From NCBI RefSeq assembly GCF_964036645.1, contig NZ_OZ038525.1:496001-560000 (forward strand): DNA of 64,000 nt, written 5' to 3'. The position numbers and the translations under genes were made by a program. Below the pieces are notes generated by a model. That model had not been told where the DNA came from, made no database searches, and was given only the letters and a program-made list of their open reading frames with translations. Origin of the DNA: Tenacibaculum sp. 190524A02b (GTDB taxonomy: Bacteria; Bacteroidota; Bacteroidia; Flavobacteriales; Flavobacteriaceae). Shown here piece by piece: positions 17,660 through 25,602 of this stretch. Each line of letters begins with the position of its first letter. Within the stretch, counting starts at the first letter, position 1.

Positions 17660-18912
17660 ACTTCCAACAATTCACTCCAACTACTTGTATATCTTGGTGA
17701 TAATCTTTCCTGTCTCATTTTCCAGGTTCTTCCTAAATCCTGATTAGCTAATTTAACCTTTTTTTGACCAATAACCTTGTTTGTTAGGTCAATAACTTCC
17801 ATGAGCAACTTGTGTTTAGGGTTTTCGTTTTCAAAAAGGTTAATTTGATAATTGTTTTCAGGGACTATATCTAGGGCAATAACTCCTGCTTTTTTATACT
17901 GATATTCTTTTTTAAATATTTTTTCAAAAGCAATTTTAGTGTATTTTGTTAAAGTTATACTTGAGCTGCTAGGATAAGGCAGTTTAACTATTGTTGATCT
18001 TCTGTATTGTGGTAAATCATTTCTATGTGGGTTTGTATTAAGAAACACTAATAATGCATTACAGTGCGAACCTTGTTTTCTTAGCTTTTCAGCGCAGCTA
18101 TTAGCATATGTACAAACCCTTTCCTTTATAATATCTCGATTTTTTGTGTTTTTGTCAAAACTTCGAGTAGTGCTTATGTTTTTTTTAGCTTTAATCGAGT
18201 CCTCCAAAGACAAAGTTGGTTCTCCAGACAAATCTCTTTTTAATCTTAAACCTACAATTGAGAACTCTTTTTTAACCCAATCATCATGTTGTTGGGTAAA
18301 TTGATAGGCATTGTGTATTCCGTATTTATGTAGCTTTTTTGCGTATTGTCTCCCAATTCCCCAAATATCATCTACTTGCAACCATTTTAAAGCTTTTATT
18401 CTTTTTTCCTCAGAATCCATAATGTAGACTCCATTGTGATATTCTGGGAATTTTTTAGCAATTCTATTTGCTACTTTACTAAGCCCTTTTGTAGGTGCAA
18501 ACCCTATGCTAATTGGTATGGAAGTCCATTGTTTAACTTTTGATTGAATTTCGGCACCGTATTCTTTCAAGCAATAGTTATCAAAACCATTGAACTGAAG
18601 AAAGGCTTCGTCTATTGAGTATATTTCAATATCGGGAGTGTAAGAAGTTAGAATATTCATTACTCTATTACTTAAATCTCCATACAAAGCATAATTAGAA
18701 GAAAACACATGGATTTTATGCTTATCAAATACCTCTTGATATTTAAAAGCGACCGCTCCCATGGGTATTCCTAGCTTTTTGGCTTCATTAGAGCGTGCTA
18801 TTACACAACCATCATTGTTGCTTAATACAACAACTGGTTTATTGTTTAAATAAGGTTTAAATAGCCGTTCACATGAAGCGTAGAAATTATTACAATCAAC
18901 TAACGCAAACAT
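17656..18912 (-). CDS. umuC: UmuC-like Y-family DNA polymerase V subunit
   Basis: A 418-residue protein from the ATG at 18912 (a TTG five codons earlier is possible). The palm metal ligands are in FALVDCNNFYASCERLF and IYSIDEAFLQF; NNDGCVIARSNEAKKLGIPMG is the finger signature. A helix-hairpin region (VDDIWGIGRQYAKKL) and the little-finger domain follow. With UmuD' it performs error-prone translesion synthesis. It leads the operon; minus-strand TATTTTTG lies just upstream and CAAAATATGTTTTG (18925-18938) is a possible operator. Confidence 0.95.
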   Translation of the reverse strand: MFALVDCNNFYASCERLFKPYLNNKPVVVLSNNDGCVIARSNEAKKLGIPMGAVAFKYQEVFDKHKIHVFSSNYALYGDLSNRVMNILTSYTPDIEIYSIDEAFLQFNGFDNYCLKEYGAEIQSKVKQWTSIPISIGFAPTKGLSKVANRIAKKFPEYHNGVYIMDSEEKRIKALKWLQVDDIWGIGRQYAKKLHKYGIHNAYQFTQQHDDWVKKEFSIVGLRLKRDLSGEPTLSLEDSIKAKKNISTTRSFDKNTKNRDIIKERVCTYANSCAEKLRKQGSHCNALLVFLNTNPHRNDLPQYRRSTIVKLPYPSSSSITLTKYTKIAFEKIFKKEYQYKKAGVIALDIVPENNYQINLFENENPKHKLLMEVIDLTNKVIGQKKVKLANQDLGRTWKMRQERLSPRYTSSWSELLEV

Positions 18913-18916
18913 ATTA

Positions 18917-18938
18917 CAAAAATACAAAATATGTTTTG
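18917..18938 (-). promoter_or_regulatory. Candidate promoter/operator of the umuC-umuD-SRAP operon
   Basis: The minus strand reads TATTTTTG (18924 to 18917), matching TAnnTTTG, next to an inverted repeat CAAAA-TATG-TTTTG (18925-18938). No clear -33 TTG is seen. Damage control at this site is inference. Confidence 0.35.
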
Positions 18939-19044
18939 ATTATGGTTTGTTATATGTTAGATTAATGTTGTAAGTAAATAATATTTATTTAAATTTTCTA
19001 AATGCTTGGGCGGTTTGGTATATAGTTTTTTTGTGTGCTTCTAT

Positions 19045-20340
19045 TTAACTTATGTTTATTTTCTTAAAAATATCTCCTAAGGGCATAGTGGGAGAAGAAT
19101 CATCTTTTAATAAACCAGTCTCAGCTCTACTAAATAAAGATTGGTATACTAAAAGCTTTTCCTCTGAACTTATTTCTTTATTATCAATCAGTGATAAATA
19201 AAAGTATGTTAGTGTATGTCTTTCCTCGCAATCTCTTGCAATATGGAAAGAACTTAACATAACTTTTGATATTATTTTTACACCGTATGCAATTAGAGAT
19301 AGTAGGGTTATAAATATTATAGACCATCTAATAGCAGCGGATTTATCGTTGTCGAAAAATGATGTAATAACATTATCTGGAATGTTATAAAGTAAGTCAA
19401 CTAAAAATAAAGCAGTAAAAAGTATAAGAACAACTAAAAAACAAAGCATAACATAGCCTCTGAGCATCATTTCTTTTCCTCGCTCTTTCCAATAATCAGC
19501 CGGCTTGCTTAAAGATAATTTTTCATCGTATTTTTTTTCAAGAATATCAATTTGGCTAGATAAATCTGTAAATACTGATTTATAATTTTCCATGTCTTTT
19601 TTAATTAAATCAATGGACTCTGTGGCTTTTTCATACATGTGTTTTTTAAACCTTTTAGCTTCATCTTTAACAAAAGAAAAATGCTTGACAGTATGTTCTT
19701 CAATTTCTGTTGTCTTTTTTGACATTTTATCACTAAACTCTTTCAAAATTTTATTTGAGCAAATGCTTTCATCTGGTTTAGAGATAGTATGTCCCGATAC
19801 AGATTCAGCAGTGATATATGCTCTTAAATTATCTTTTCTGATAATTGGTTGAACTTTGTTAAATAAAGAGTATGATATATATGATTCTAAAAATTCATTA
19901 TTAATAATTTTATCAGGTAGGTCAATTAACCGTTGGATGTAAGTATCAAAAACATTTACAATGTTATAAACTACGTACCTATCATGTTCTCTAGTTTCGT
20001 AATCTGAAAAATTTTCTCTAATTAATATGAGTTTATCATCTAATTTTTCAATGTCTATAGATTTTAATTCATTGATAAAAGAATAAAGTTCTGTTTCTAA
20101 AGTAAAATAATTTTCAAGACAATTTTGGAAATATTCATGCTCTTTTAGTATTGGTTTCTTTTCAAAAAGAGTATTAAATCCGTTAATTTGATTTTTTAAA
20201 AAGTCTCGAAGTGTTATAATGGAAGAAAACTCTTTAGGACTAGTTTTTAGATCTAATGTAATATCAAGATTGTTAAGGATTGCGTCTTGAGTAGTTTGAT
20301 TCAAACTTGAGATTAACTCTCTAAATTCTTTATCTGTCAT
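19045..20340 (-). CDS. Two-TM membrane protein, DUF6161-like
   Basis: A 431-residue protein: a helical N-terminal region (1-215), coiled coil (about 215-295, KKTTEIEEHTVKHF onward), two TM segments (about 303-323 LRGYVMLCFLVVLILF and 344-366), and a C-terminal tail with ARDCEERHTLTYFYLSL and AETGLLKDDSSP. That tail pattern recalls the family I know as DUF6161, found in prophages and islands. Role unknown; a membrane protein in the prophage accessory region could act in superinfection exclusion or defence. Confidence 0.65.
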   Translation of the reverse strand: MTDKEFRELISSLNQTTQDAILNNLDITLDLKTSPKEFSSIITLRDFLKNQINGFNTLFEKKPILKEHEYFQNCLENYFTLETELYSFINELKSIDIEKLDDKLILIRENFSDYETREHDRYVVYNIVNVFDTYIQRLIDLPDKIINNEFLESYISYSLFNKVQPIIRKDNLRAYITAESVSGHTISKPDESICSNKILKEFSDKMSKKTTEIEEHTVKHFSFVKDEAKRFKKHMYEKATESIDLIKKDMENYKSVFTDLSSQIDILEKKYDEKLSLSKPADYWKERGKEMMLRGYVMLCFLVVLILFTALFLVDLLYNIPDNVITSFFDNDKSAAIRWSIIFITLLSLIAYGVKIISKVMLSSFHIARDCEERHTLTYFYLSLIDNKEISSEEKLLVYQSLFSRAETGLLKDDSSPTMPLGDIFKKINIS

Positions 20341-20654
20341 AAGCTAAGTTTTGGTAGGTTGATATTATTCAAAGCTAAAAAAATATGTGAGTTTTCAAAG
20401 AGAAAAAAAACATAGAAAACATACTAATATCTGTACGCCGAAAAAAGAGATATTAAAATCCTATTCGTTAAATTTGCTATGGCGATTTAAAAAACCATTG
20501 ACTTAGCTTTAAACCAAAATGTTTGAAGTAAAAAAGAAATTTGATACCTAAAGACTCTTAAAAGTCAACGGGGAGTCAAAAAGAAAGTCAATAGGTTAGA
20601 GGCTATTGACTTTATCTTTTAAATTAGGTTAACAACGTTGACACGTTTAAAGCG
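20341..20654. other. Intergenic region with hairpins
   Basis: No gene of normal size. It contains a hairpin at 20584-20613 and TTTAAACCAAAA (20508-20519), identical to one half of the 18-base palindrome at 43769-43786. It may be the leader of the short peptide gene downstream. Confidence 0.4.
20584..20613. terminator. Hairpin with T tail, bidirectional
   Basis: AAAGTCAATAG (20584-20594) pairs with CTATTGACTTT (20603-20613), loop GTTAGAGG, followed by ATCTTTT; the opposite strand also ends in a T-rich run. Confidence 0.65.
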
Positions 20655-20750
20655 ATGAAAGCCGAATACTTTAAAATCGCCACTGCTTTTATTTCTTTTG
20701 TTACAGCTGTATTAAAGCTTGTAACCAGTTATAAGAGCAGAAAAAAATAA
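20655..20750 (+). CDS. 31-residue hydrophobic peptide, possible type I toxin
   Basis: ATG at 20655, stop at 20748. The peptide starts MKAEYFKIATAFISF, has one TM span (about 6-24) and a basic end (SYKSRKK). The transcription unit is short, with a hairpin 40 bases before it and a clean terminator 12 bases after it. That layout fits a holin-like or type I toxin, or the tiny 'smalltalk'-type peptides of Bacteroidota. No antisense RNA can be proven from sequence. Confidence 0.5.
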   Translation: MKAEYFKIATAFISFVTAVLKLVTSYKSRKK

Positions 20751-20761
20751 CCTTTTATTTT

Positions 20762-20790
20762 CCACACCATTAGGTGTGGTTTTTCTTTTG
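20762..20790 (+). terminator. Terminator after the small peptide gene
   Basis: CCACACC (20762-20768) with GGTGTGG (20773-20779), loop ATTA, then TTTTTCTTTT. Confidence 0.85.
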
Positions 20791-21009
20791 CAAATATACG
20801 AAAGATATATTAATATAAAGTGACAATGTTATAATGTGACATTATCCTAATGTTATTTTAATTAAAATCGAATGTAGAATTTTGTTTCTATATTTGTGAA
20901 ATTATTTTATTATTTGCTTTTTTATCCTTAAATTGAGAGTAGATAATAATTAATATGTATTGTAGATAACAATATATTAACTTATTTAAAACAAAATTAC
21001 CTAGTTCTT

Positions 21010-21459
21010 ATGCTGGATAAGTTTAAGAGATACCAACAAGAGTTTAAAATGAAAGATTTGTTTCCAGATAGGAAAGATGGTCTATGTGCTTGTGGGTGTG
21101 GAACAAAACTAGTAGGGAAGCAAAAAAGATGGTCTAGTGAAGCATGTAGTGATAGAGCATATGAGATATTTTCAGTATTAAAAGGAAATACAGGTATGAT
21201 CAGAAAATTATTATATGAAAAAGAGCAAGGGTATTGTAGAAGTTGTGGTGTATATGATGAAAACTGGGAAGCAGATCATATACTTCCCGTGTTTTTAGGT
21301 GGTGGAGCAACAGGTATTGAAAACTTTCAAACACTCTGTACAGATTGTCATAATGAAAAGTCTAATAATCAAATGGAATCCCATCGTAAAGCTATTTCTT
21401 CACAAGCTGCTTCTATAGATTTAACGGTTCTTTTGAATGATTTAGAAGCGGTTGAATAA
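21010..21459 (+). CDS. HNH endonuclease-like protein
   Basis: A 149-residue protein. An N-terminal zinc cluster (CACGCGTKLVGKQKRWSS, then C) is followed by a C-terminal HNH fold: CRSCGV, WEADHILPVFLGGG, ENFQTLCTDCHNEKS. The HNH part is closest in pattern to the ZRANB3-type branch. It probably nicks or cuts DNA. Its 3' end overlaps the convergent gene 21369-22088 by 91 bases. Position among accessory genes rather than beside terminase argues against a packaging role. Confidence 0.85.
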   Translation: MLDKFKRYQQEFKMKDLFPDRKDGLCACGCGTKLVGKQKRWSSEACSDRAYEIFSVLKGNTGMIRKLLYEKEQGYCRSCGVYDENWEADHILPVFLGGGATGIENFQTLCTDCHNEKSNNQMESHRKAISSQAASIDLTVLLNDLEAVE

Positions 21460-22088
21460 TCCTTTTTAAATACATCATATGAAATACATGCTTTATCATC
21501 AATATTTTTGGGCTCTAAACCATGTTCTAGCAGAGAATATTTAATTAAAGTAGCAGCATAAACTCTGTTCTTTTTTTCAAGTTGATTATCTGGGGTTTTC
21601 GCAATATGAGATTTCATACCTCCAATTTTTCCATTTGAGTTGTTCTGTAGATATATATCGGGTTTAATGCTTATAGTTACACCTCCTAAAACTATGTTCT
21701 TGACATTGAATTGATCTTTAACAACACTGTAGTTTTCTATATCTGGTAAATTAGATTCCATGATATTTTCAAGAGCTATAATTGAATTAGAATTATCATT
21801 TTTATCCCAATCTGAAATTTCTGTTTTTCCTTTTATTTTTTCTATTACATCGTTTATAATTTCTTCATTGTAATCACTCTTGAAGTACTTTGGTATAGCT
21901 TTTCTAACTTCAGAATAATAAACTTTAAAAAAGTCCATGTCTTTTTTAAGGTGTTTAATTATTTGTCTTCTTCTAATTGCATCAGCAGTCATGTATTCTG
22001 CTAGTTTGTTAACAGAAATGTAGGGCTTTTTTTCTTCCTTTTTGGCTAATCCATTTGCAGCAAAGCTGGATTGTTGTTCTTTACTCAT
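21369..22088 (-). CDS. Conserved hypothetical protein (IEAACEEIALRWD family)
   Basis: A 239-residue protein. The N-terminal third carries a helical stretch (VNKLAEYMTADAIRRRQII). The C-terminal half has VTISIKPDIYLQNN, KIGGMKSHIAKTP, AATLIKYSLLEHGL and SIEAACEEIALRWDSI, a pattern I recall from scattered proteins in bacterial genomic islands, with no known activity. The strand order D-x-(about 10)-K suggests but does not prove a nuclease-like fold. Convergent overlap with the HNH gene may link their control. Confidence 0.6.
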   Translation of the reverse strand: MSKEQQSSFAANGLAKKEEKKPYISVNKLAEYMTADAIRRRQIIKHLKKDMDFFKVYYSEVRKAIPKYFKSDYNEEIINDVIEKIKGKTEISDWDKNDNSNSIIALENIMESNLPDIENYSVVKDQFNVKNIVLGGVTISIKPDIYLQNNSNGKIGGMKSHIAKTPDNQLEKKNRVYAATLIKYSLLEHGLEPKNIDDKACISYDVFKKDYSTASKSFKRTVKSIEAACEEIALRWDSI

Positions 22089-22203
22089 TTTGGTAATTGA
22101 TTTTAAATATTAATAAAGTTGGGTCTTTATGAGAAAAACGGGAGGAAACAAAAGAAACTATTTAAAGGTAATTTCACAATACCTACTATCCCTATATTAT
22201 AGC

Positions 22204-22219
22204 TAATGGTTAACCATTA
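22204..22219. promoter_or_regulatory. 16-base perfect palindrome, candidate operator
   Basis: TAATGGTTAACCATTA lies 116 bases upstream of the leftward gene starting at 22088 and before the rightward gene at 22339. Just right of it is a second partial dyad (AATCAC..GTGATAAT). Likely a repressor site for one of these genes. Confidence 0.45.
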
Positions 22220-22338
22220 AAAATTTAAGGGTAATCACTTAATAATGATCGTGATAATCTTTCACATCATCAAAAAAATTAATGTTTTTGCAGGATAGAA
22301 ATACCGAGTTTATCTTTGAATAATAAAATTATTTAACA

Positions 22339-22539
22339 ATGAAAAATAACCCAAAAACAGTAGAGTTCTTTTTTAATCGATTTAAAAGAGCTTTTGATAA
22401 TGCTTCAAACAAAGTGTCAGATATTACAAAGATTGATATTGATTTGATGTTAATCTGTAATGCACCTTTAAAAGAATCGAGTAAATTTCAAGATAAATAT
22501 CGAATTATGTGTTTTAAATATTTAGAAAGGTTTAAATAA
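22339..22539 (+). CDS. Small hypothetical protein
   Basis: A 66-residue, basic, mostly helical protein (MKNNPKTVEFFFNRF...). ATG is preceded by AATAAAATTATTTAACA, a usual Bacteroidota leader. No recognised domain. Confidence 0.5.
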   Translation: MKNNPKTVEFFFNRFKRAFDNASNKVSDITKIDIDLMLICNAPLKESSKFQDKYRIMCFKYLERFK

Positions 22540-22850
22540 TTACTGAAATGCCTACAATAAAAGAAAATTAAAATATATAAAATTATATGTGGGTAATTAT
22601 GTGAATAACTTCATTAATGAATTAGAAGCTTTCAATTATTATAAATGTAAATTTGAGTAAGTAATAAAGCTAAGCTTAGAAAATACCACTTTCAAAAGCC
22701 TAGCTATAATTTTATGCTAATGAAATAAACAAAAGCATACCAGGTGTTTATGTTAAGTCATAAGATGATTTACATAAACCAAGTAATATTAAAACATTAC
22801 TAGTAAAAAGGGCACATTAAGTGCATAAATTTTAATTTAAAACCTTAAAA
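22540..22850. other. Structured leader without normal genes
   Basis: Contains GTTTATGT (22746-22753)/ACATAAAC (22772-22779), AGTAAT..ATTACT just after it, and GCAC..GTGC close to the start at 22851. These look like a folded 5' leader for the short gene downstream. No convincing longer ORF. Confidence 0.4.
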
Positions 22851-22967
22851 ATGAAAAGTTTAAAAAAACTTCTCAAGAAAAAAGTATTTAAATATATCTA
22901 CTTATCTGTACGAGAGATAAGAAAGATTATTGAGTTACTTATGGTATTTGAGATATTATTCAATTAA
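22851..22967 (+). CDS. 38-residue basic amphipathic peptide
   Basis: Begins MKSLKKLLKKKVFKYIYL and ends VFEILFN: a highly basic first half and hydrophobic second half. A structured leader precedes it and a terminator follows nine bases after the stop, so it forms an autonomous short transcript. It could be a membrane-active regulator or toxin; no homologue recognised. Confidence 0.4.
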   Translation: MKSLKKLLKKKVFKYIYLSVREIRKIIELLMVFEILFN

Positions 22968-23280
22968 AACTAATTAAAGTCACCTATATGGTGGCTTTAT
23001 TTTATTAAAGATGAAAATTAAATACCACTAATTAATAACACTACAAATATATAAAAAAATATATAAAAAGATGTTTTTACATATAGATATAAAGATAAAA
23101 ATCTAATTAGAAGAATAGCTTAAGCTGATTAAGGAAGTAATGAAAGAAGTAATGAAATTAAATAAATTCAAGTATAAAACCTTTTATTTAATGTATAATG
23201 TATGAGAAAGATATGTTTTGATACTTTAATTATAGAGGTGTAAAAGTTTATTGTTTATTTTTATTTCAAATTTTAATCTT
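22968..23280. other. AT-rich intergenic region with terminator and tandem repeat
   Basis: Holds the terminator at 22976-22998 and a perfect 12-base tandem duplication GAAGTAATGAAA (23134-23145, 23146-23157). No gene supported. Confidence 0.5.
22976..22998 (+). terminator. Intrinsic terminator
   Basis: AAAGTCACC (22976-22984) pairs with GGTGGCTTT (22990-22998) with one G-T pair, loop TATAT, followed by ATTTTATT. Confidence 0.75.
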
Positions 23281-24474
23281 ATGCCTAAAAAAAAAATTAC
23301 CAAAGAAGAACTAGAAAAAATAATAAAAGAGCACCAATTGTGGATTGTTTCAGGTTTAAAGAAAGGTGCTAGAGCTGGTTTAACTGAAGTTGATTTAAGT
23401 GGTTCTAATTTAAGTCAAACTATTTTAATAGGAGCTTTTTTAAGTGGAGCTAATTTGAGAGGAGCTAATTTAAGTGGAGCTGATTTAAAAGTAACTGATT
23501 TAAGTGCAGCAAATTTAAATGGAGCTAACTTAGTAAGATCTGATTTAAGAGATGCTATTTTAAGTAAGGTTGATTTAAATGGAGCTGATTTAACTGGAGC
23601 TAATTTAAGTGGAACTGATATAACTGGAGCTGATTTAGGAAATGCAGAATTAATAGATGCAGATTTAACTGGAGCTGATTTAAGAGATGTTGATTTAAGA
23701 TATGCTGATTTAACAGGGACTAATTTAACTGGAGCTAATTTGATAGGAGTTGATTTAAGATATGCTAATTTAAAAGAAGCTAATTTAACTGGAGTTAATT
23801 TAACTGGAGCTGATTTAGGAAATGCAGAATTAAGACATGCAGATTTAACTGAAGCTAATTTAATAGAAGCTAATTTAAAAGGAGTTAATATACTTGAAAC
23901 GGTCTTAGAAAATGTGATTTTTTACAAGTCAGATGAAAATAATAATAATATTCAAGTTAATGTAGCTATTTATGATGAAGAAATCCCTCTTGTAAATCAA
24001 GAAGAAATAGTTAATTCTATAGGAGATTTAATGAAGGCAATGGGGTTTAAATATAAGGAGAAAAATGAGCCAGTATTTGGGTCTTTTTTTCAAGATTTAT
24101 TTTTTGAGTTTGTAAAACCAATAGCTTCCAAATTAAGCCCCTTACTTTTTGAAAGAGTAAGAAAAATATTTAATAAGGATAAAGAAAGTTTAAGAGATTC
24201 TAAAAACATAGATATAGTTAAAGCGTATTCAATGGTTGTAAAATCTCTCGAAAGTATAGATAATGCTGTTATTAGAATTGGTGAATTGATTTTAATTAAG
24301 AAAACTATAAATGGTAAATCGGTATTGATATCAGAAACAATTTCAAAATCTATTGCAAATGATTTAGACTCTAATCCTGAATTACTGAGTTCTCAAGATA
24401 AGATAATAGGTTATCTTGAAAATAAAGGAGTAATAATTCCAGAATTAAAAGATTTAGAAAAAAAGGCAGTATAG
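23281..24474 (+). CDS. Pentapeptide-repeat protein with helical C-terminal domain
   Basis: A 397-residue protein from ATG 23281. An N-terminal helix (EELEKIIKEHQLWIVSGL) precedes about 33 pentapeptide repeats (residues about 30-215) of A(D/N)LxG type, predicting a right-handed beta-helix. A 190-residue helical domain follows, with FGSFFQDLFFEFVKPIASKL and NAVIRIGELILIKKT, a block I recall as recurrent behind pentapeptide stretches but cannot name. Known pentapeptide proteins can mimic DNA or act as scaffolds. Monocistronic, with a terminator at 24508. In the prophage accessory zone, so possibly a defence or host-modulating protein. Confidence 0.8.
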   Translation: MPKKKITKEELEKIIKEHQLWIVSGLKKGARAGLTEVDLSGSNLSQTILIGAFLSGANLRGANLSGADLKVTDLSAANLNGANLVRSDLRDAILSKVDLNGADLTGANLSGTDITGADLGNAELIDADLTGADLRDVDLRYADLTGTNLTGANLIGVDLRYANLKEANLTGVNLTGADLGNAELRHADLTEANLIEANLKGVNILETVLENVIFYKSDENNNNIQVNVAIYDEEIPLVNQEEIVNSIGDLMKAMGFKYKEKNEPVFGSFFQDLFFEFVKPIASKLSPLLFERVRKIFNKDKESLRDSKNIDIVKAYSMVVKSLESIDNAVIRIGELILIKKTINGKSVLISETISKSIANDLDSNPELLSSQDKIIGYLENKGVIIPELKDLEKKAV

Positions 24475-24507
24475 TTTATTTTTTTCTTTAATAACACTAA
24501 TCACAAG

Positions 24508-24530
24508 CACCTTGTACTAAGGTGTTTTTT
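24508..24530 (+). terminator. Terminator after pentapeptide gene
   Basis: CACCTT (24508-24513) with AAGGTG (24519-24524), loop GTACT, then TTTTTTTATTA. The rest of 24475-24748 shows no gene. Confidence 0.75.
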
Positions 24531-24748
24531 TATTATCAAAAAAAACAAACGAATATTAACCTAATAGAAATAGTTGTTAATTCAATAGTAGTTTCAAATG
24601 TTAATGAATTTAAATTGTAGTTCTTTTTCCTTGTAAATCAGTGTTTTTTATTTAGAGTTGATATAAATAGGTGTTTTTTTAAATAAAAATTCTTTCCTAT
24701 ACCCAAAAGGTTTACAAAATGTTAAAATATAACATTTACATTTGGGAC

Positions 24749-25375
24749 ATGAATAAATTAAGGGTAGTTATTGCGGATGATCATCAGCTTGTAATAGAGG
24801 GATATAAGTCTGTTCTTTTACTGGATGATGTTAATATTGTTGCTGAGTTTAACCGAGGTGATGATTTGTTGGAATGGCTAAAAATTAATTCTAATGATGC
24901 AGATTTATTGTTATTAGATATTGAAATGCCAGGGATGAAAGGAATTGATGTTTTGAGGTATATAAGGCTTCATAATATTGAAATGAATACTATCATAATT
25001 TCAGCATATAGTACACAGAATTATATCAATGACGTAGCTGATTTGGGATGTAAAGGATTTTTATTAAAAGAAACAGTTCATTTAGAGTTTGAAGAAGCTG
25101 TAAGAGTAGTTTCACAAGGCGGAGTATTTTTTAGTAAGAGTTTAGAAGCTCCAGAATTAAATGAAGAGTTAGAGTTAAGTTTAATTTTAGAAAATGAGTT
25201 ATCAGATAGAGAGAGGGAATTATTGCCAATGTTAGAAGATTTAAGTTATACAGAGATCAGTAAAGAGACTGAGTTAAGCGTTAATACTATAAAAACATAT
25301 GTAAGACGCATGAAAGAAAAGTTAGGTATAAAAACTAAGGTTGGGCTTGTGAAATGGTTTTATAACAAAAAATAA
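24749..25375 (+). CDS. Orphan NarL/LuxR-type response regulator
   Basis: A 208-residue protein from ATG 24749. Receiver domain (1-120): acidic pair in ADDHQ, phospho-acceptor Asp in LLLLDIEMPGMKG, switch Ser in IISAYS, Lys in FLLKET. C-terminal LuxR helix-turn-helix (LSDRERELLPMLEDLSYTEI, LSVNTIKTYVRRMKEKLGI). No histidine kinase lies in the prophage part seen, so it may take phosphate from host kinases. Its targets are likely either host genes or the lipoprotein module starting 62 bases downstream. Confidence 0.9.
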   Translation: MNKLRVVIADDHQLVIEGYKSVLLLDDVNIVAEFNRGDDLLEWLKINSNDADLLLLDIEMPGMKGIDVLRYIRLHNIEMNTIIISAYSTQNYINDVADLGCKGFLLKETVHLEFEEAVRVVSQGGVFFSKSLEAPELNEELELSLILENELSDRERELLPMLEDLSYTEISKETELSVNTIKTYVRRMKEKLGIKTKVGLVKWFYNKK

Positions 25376-25437
25376 ATATATAGTACACAGTGAATTAGGA
25401 TTGCTATCTTTATGGGTTAATATAACACCCAATAACC

Positions 25438-25602
25438 ATGAAAAAATATATACTAGCAATCGCCTTTTTAGGATTATTATTCACTGCATGTACAGATAAT
25501 ACAGCAGAACATGAAGAATTACTTAAAATACAATCAGTCGAAAAAGAAAGTGACATCCACGACGGAGGAGACGAAGGAGACAACGACAGTAACGATTTAT
25601 AG
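25438..25602 (+). CDS. Small acidic-tail lipoprotein, module copy 1
   Basis: 54 residues: signal MKKYILAIAFLGLLFTAC with lipobox FTAC (Cys18), then TDNTAEHEELL and an acidic tail rich in Asp/Glu/Gly. The last 92 bases overlap the start of a membrane-protein gene in another frame. A similar pair recurs at 26651-27485. Overlapping outer-membrane lipoprotein plus inner-membrane protein recalls spanins, but gene order and TM number differ. Confidence 0.7.
   Translation: MKKYILAIAFLGLLFTACTDNTAEHEELLKIQSVEKESDIHDGGDEGDNDSNDL

Noticed and set aside
18940..25400. Retron, diversity-generating retroelement or toxin-antitoxin type II system
   Set aside because: No reverse transcriptase, variable-repeat/template pair, or recognisable type II toxin or antitoxin domains were found.
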